A DNA stretch of 64,000 nt, from positions 49,552 through 113,551 of the forward strand of contig ONOL01000003.1 in the NCBI GenBank assembly GCA_900319465.1, read 5' to 3'. The notes beneath the pieces were generated by a model. It searched no databases, was not told the origin of the DNA, and was given only the letters and a program-made list of their open reading frames with translations. The stretch's first letter is position 1. Each line of letters begins with the position of its first letter. The position numbers and the translations under genes were made by a program. The DNA is from an uncultured Eubacteriales bacterium (GTDB taxonomy: Bacteria; Bacillota; Clostridia; Oscillospirales; Oscillospiraceae). Below, in pieces: positions 63,905 through 64,000 of this stretch.

Positions 63905-64000
63905 TCAAATGGTCTCTTCCGGGATCGCAAGCGAAAGCGCCGCGTTGGTATAGCGCGGGTCCTCCGTGACCTCCCGGATCACGCGGATCGCAGGCGGCAG
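63905..64000 (-). CDS. C-terminal end of an unidentified gene (cut by window end)
   Basis: Only the last 31 codons are inside the window. They read without a stop through AIRVIREVTEDPRYTNAALS and end AIPEETI before TGA (63907-63905). The stop lies 14 nt before the lipoprotein ATG, and its surroundings contain the lipoprotein's ribosome-binding site, so the two genes are probably co-transcribed. Too short to assign. Confidence 0.6.
   Translation of the reverse strand: MPPAIRVIREVTEDPRYTNAALSLAIPEETI

Overview
The window reads as a piece of a moderately high-GC, endospore-forming Firmicute of the class Clostridia. The sporulation set (CwlD, SpoIVA, SigH, PdaB-like deacetylase, SipL, SpoVM), the PrkC/Stp pair, RemA, CdaA/CdaR, RecD2 and clostridial-type promoters all point there. 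Overall gene content suggests an Oscillospiraceae-like gut anaerobe; that family assignment is inference. Most genes lie on the minus strand in long, tightly packed operons. I saw no rRNA, tRNA, insertion sequence, prophage or CRISPR array.

Layout. 1-4.1 kb: start of a phosphofructokinase (minus), then fba, a degenerate P-type ATPase-like membrane protein and a Xer-type recombinase (plus). 4.2-10.7 kb (minus): cwlD-radA, spoIVA, trmK-nif3, two small Cys-rich proteins and sigH. 10.8-13.8 kb: ruvCAB and a divergent spore-type polysaccharide deacetylase. 13.9-22.2 kb is the accessory-looking part: a DUF2804 protein, a broken membrane protein gene, a YugP-like membrane protease, a Ser-rich zinc-ribbon membrane protein, an RsbU-like phosphatase, a PHP phosphatase and a frameshifted RyR-domain gene. 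22.4-23.9 kb: a phosphodiester glycosidase and a small membrane protein. 24.0-24.8 kb: yebC.

24.9-40.8 kb is one large minus-strand operon, starting from a consensus promoter: cdaA-cdaR-rseC-like-yicC-remA-gmk-rpoZ-priA-def-fmt-rsmB-rlmN-stp-prkC-rsgA-small TM protein-spoVM-sipL. The order from yicC to rsgA and spoVM matches the well-known B. subtilis ylo region. 40.9-42.2 kb is a desulfurase-like enzyme with a DUF3343 partner. 42.3-50.9 kb is ybaK-uvrA-recD2-comF-mreB-ispD-ispF.

51-64 kb: a TetR regulator divergent from a secreted protein, secG, an MFS transporter, an AGCS symporter behind a glycine riboswitch, dut, an alpha/beta hydrolase, an RsbW/RsbV-like pair, a CofE-like ligase, a candidate structured RNA, obg, rpmA, rplU, a lipoprotein and one gene cut by the window end.

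Functionally, SpoVM, SpoIVA and SipL together form the anchor that attaches the spore coat to the forespore membrane, while CwlD acts on the cortex. The RsbU-like phosphatase at 18.4-20.1 kb could feed the RsbV/RsbW pair at 57.6-58.4 kb. The items most worth a second look are the P1B ATPase homologue that has lost its actuator domain and catalytic motifs (1254-2894), the candidate structured RNA (60021-60220), and two genes broken at homopolymers (15259-16412 and 21148-22220).
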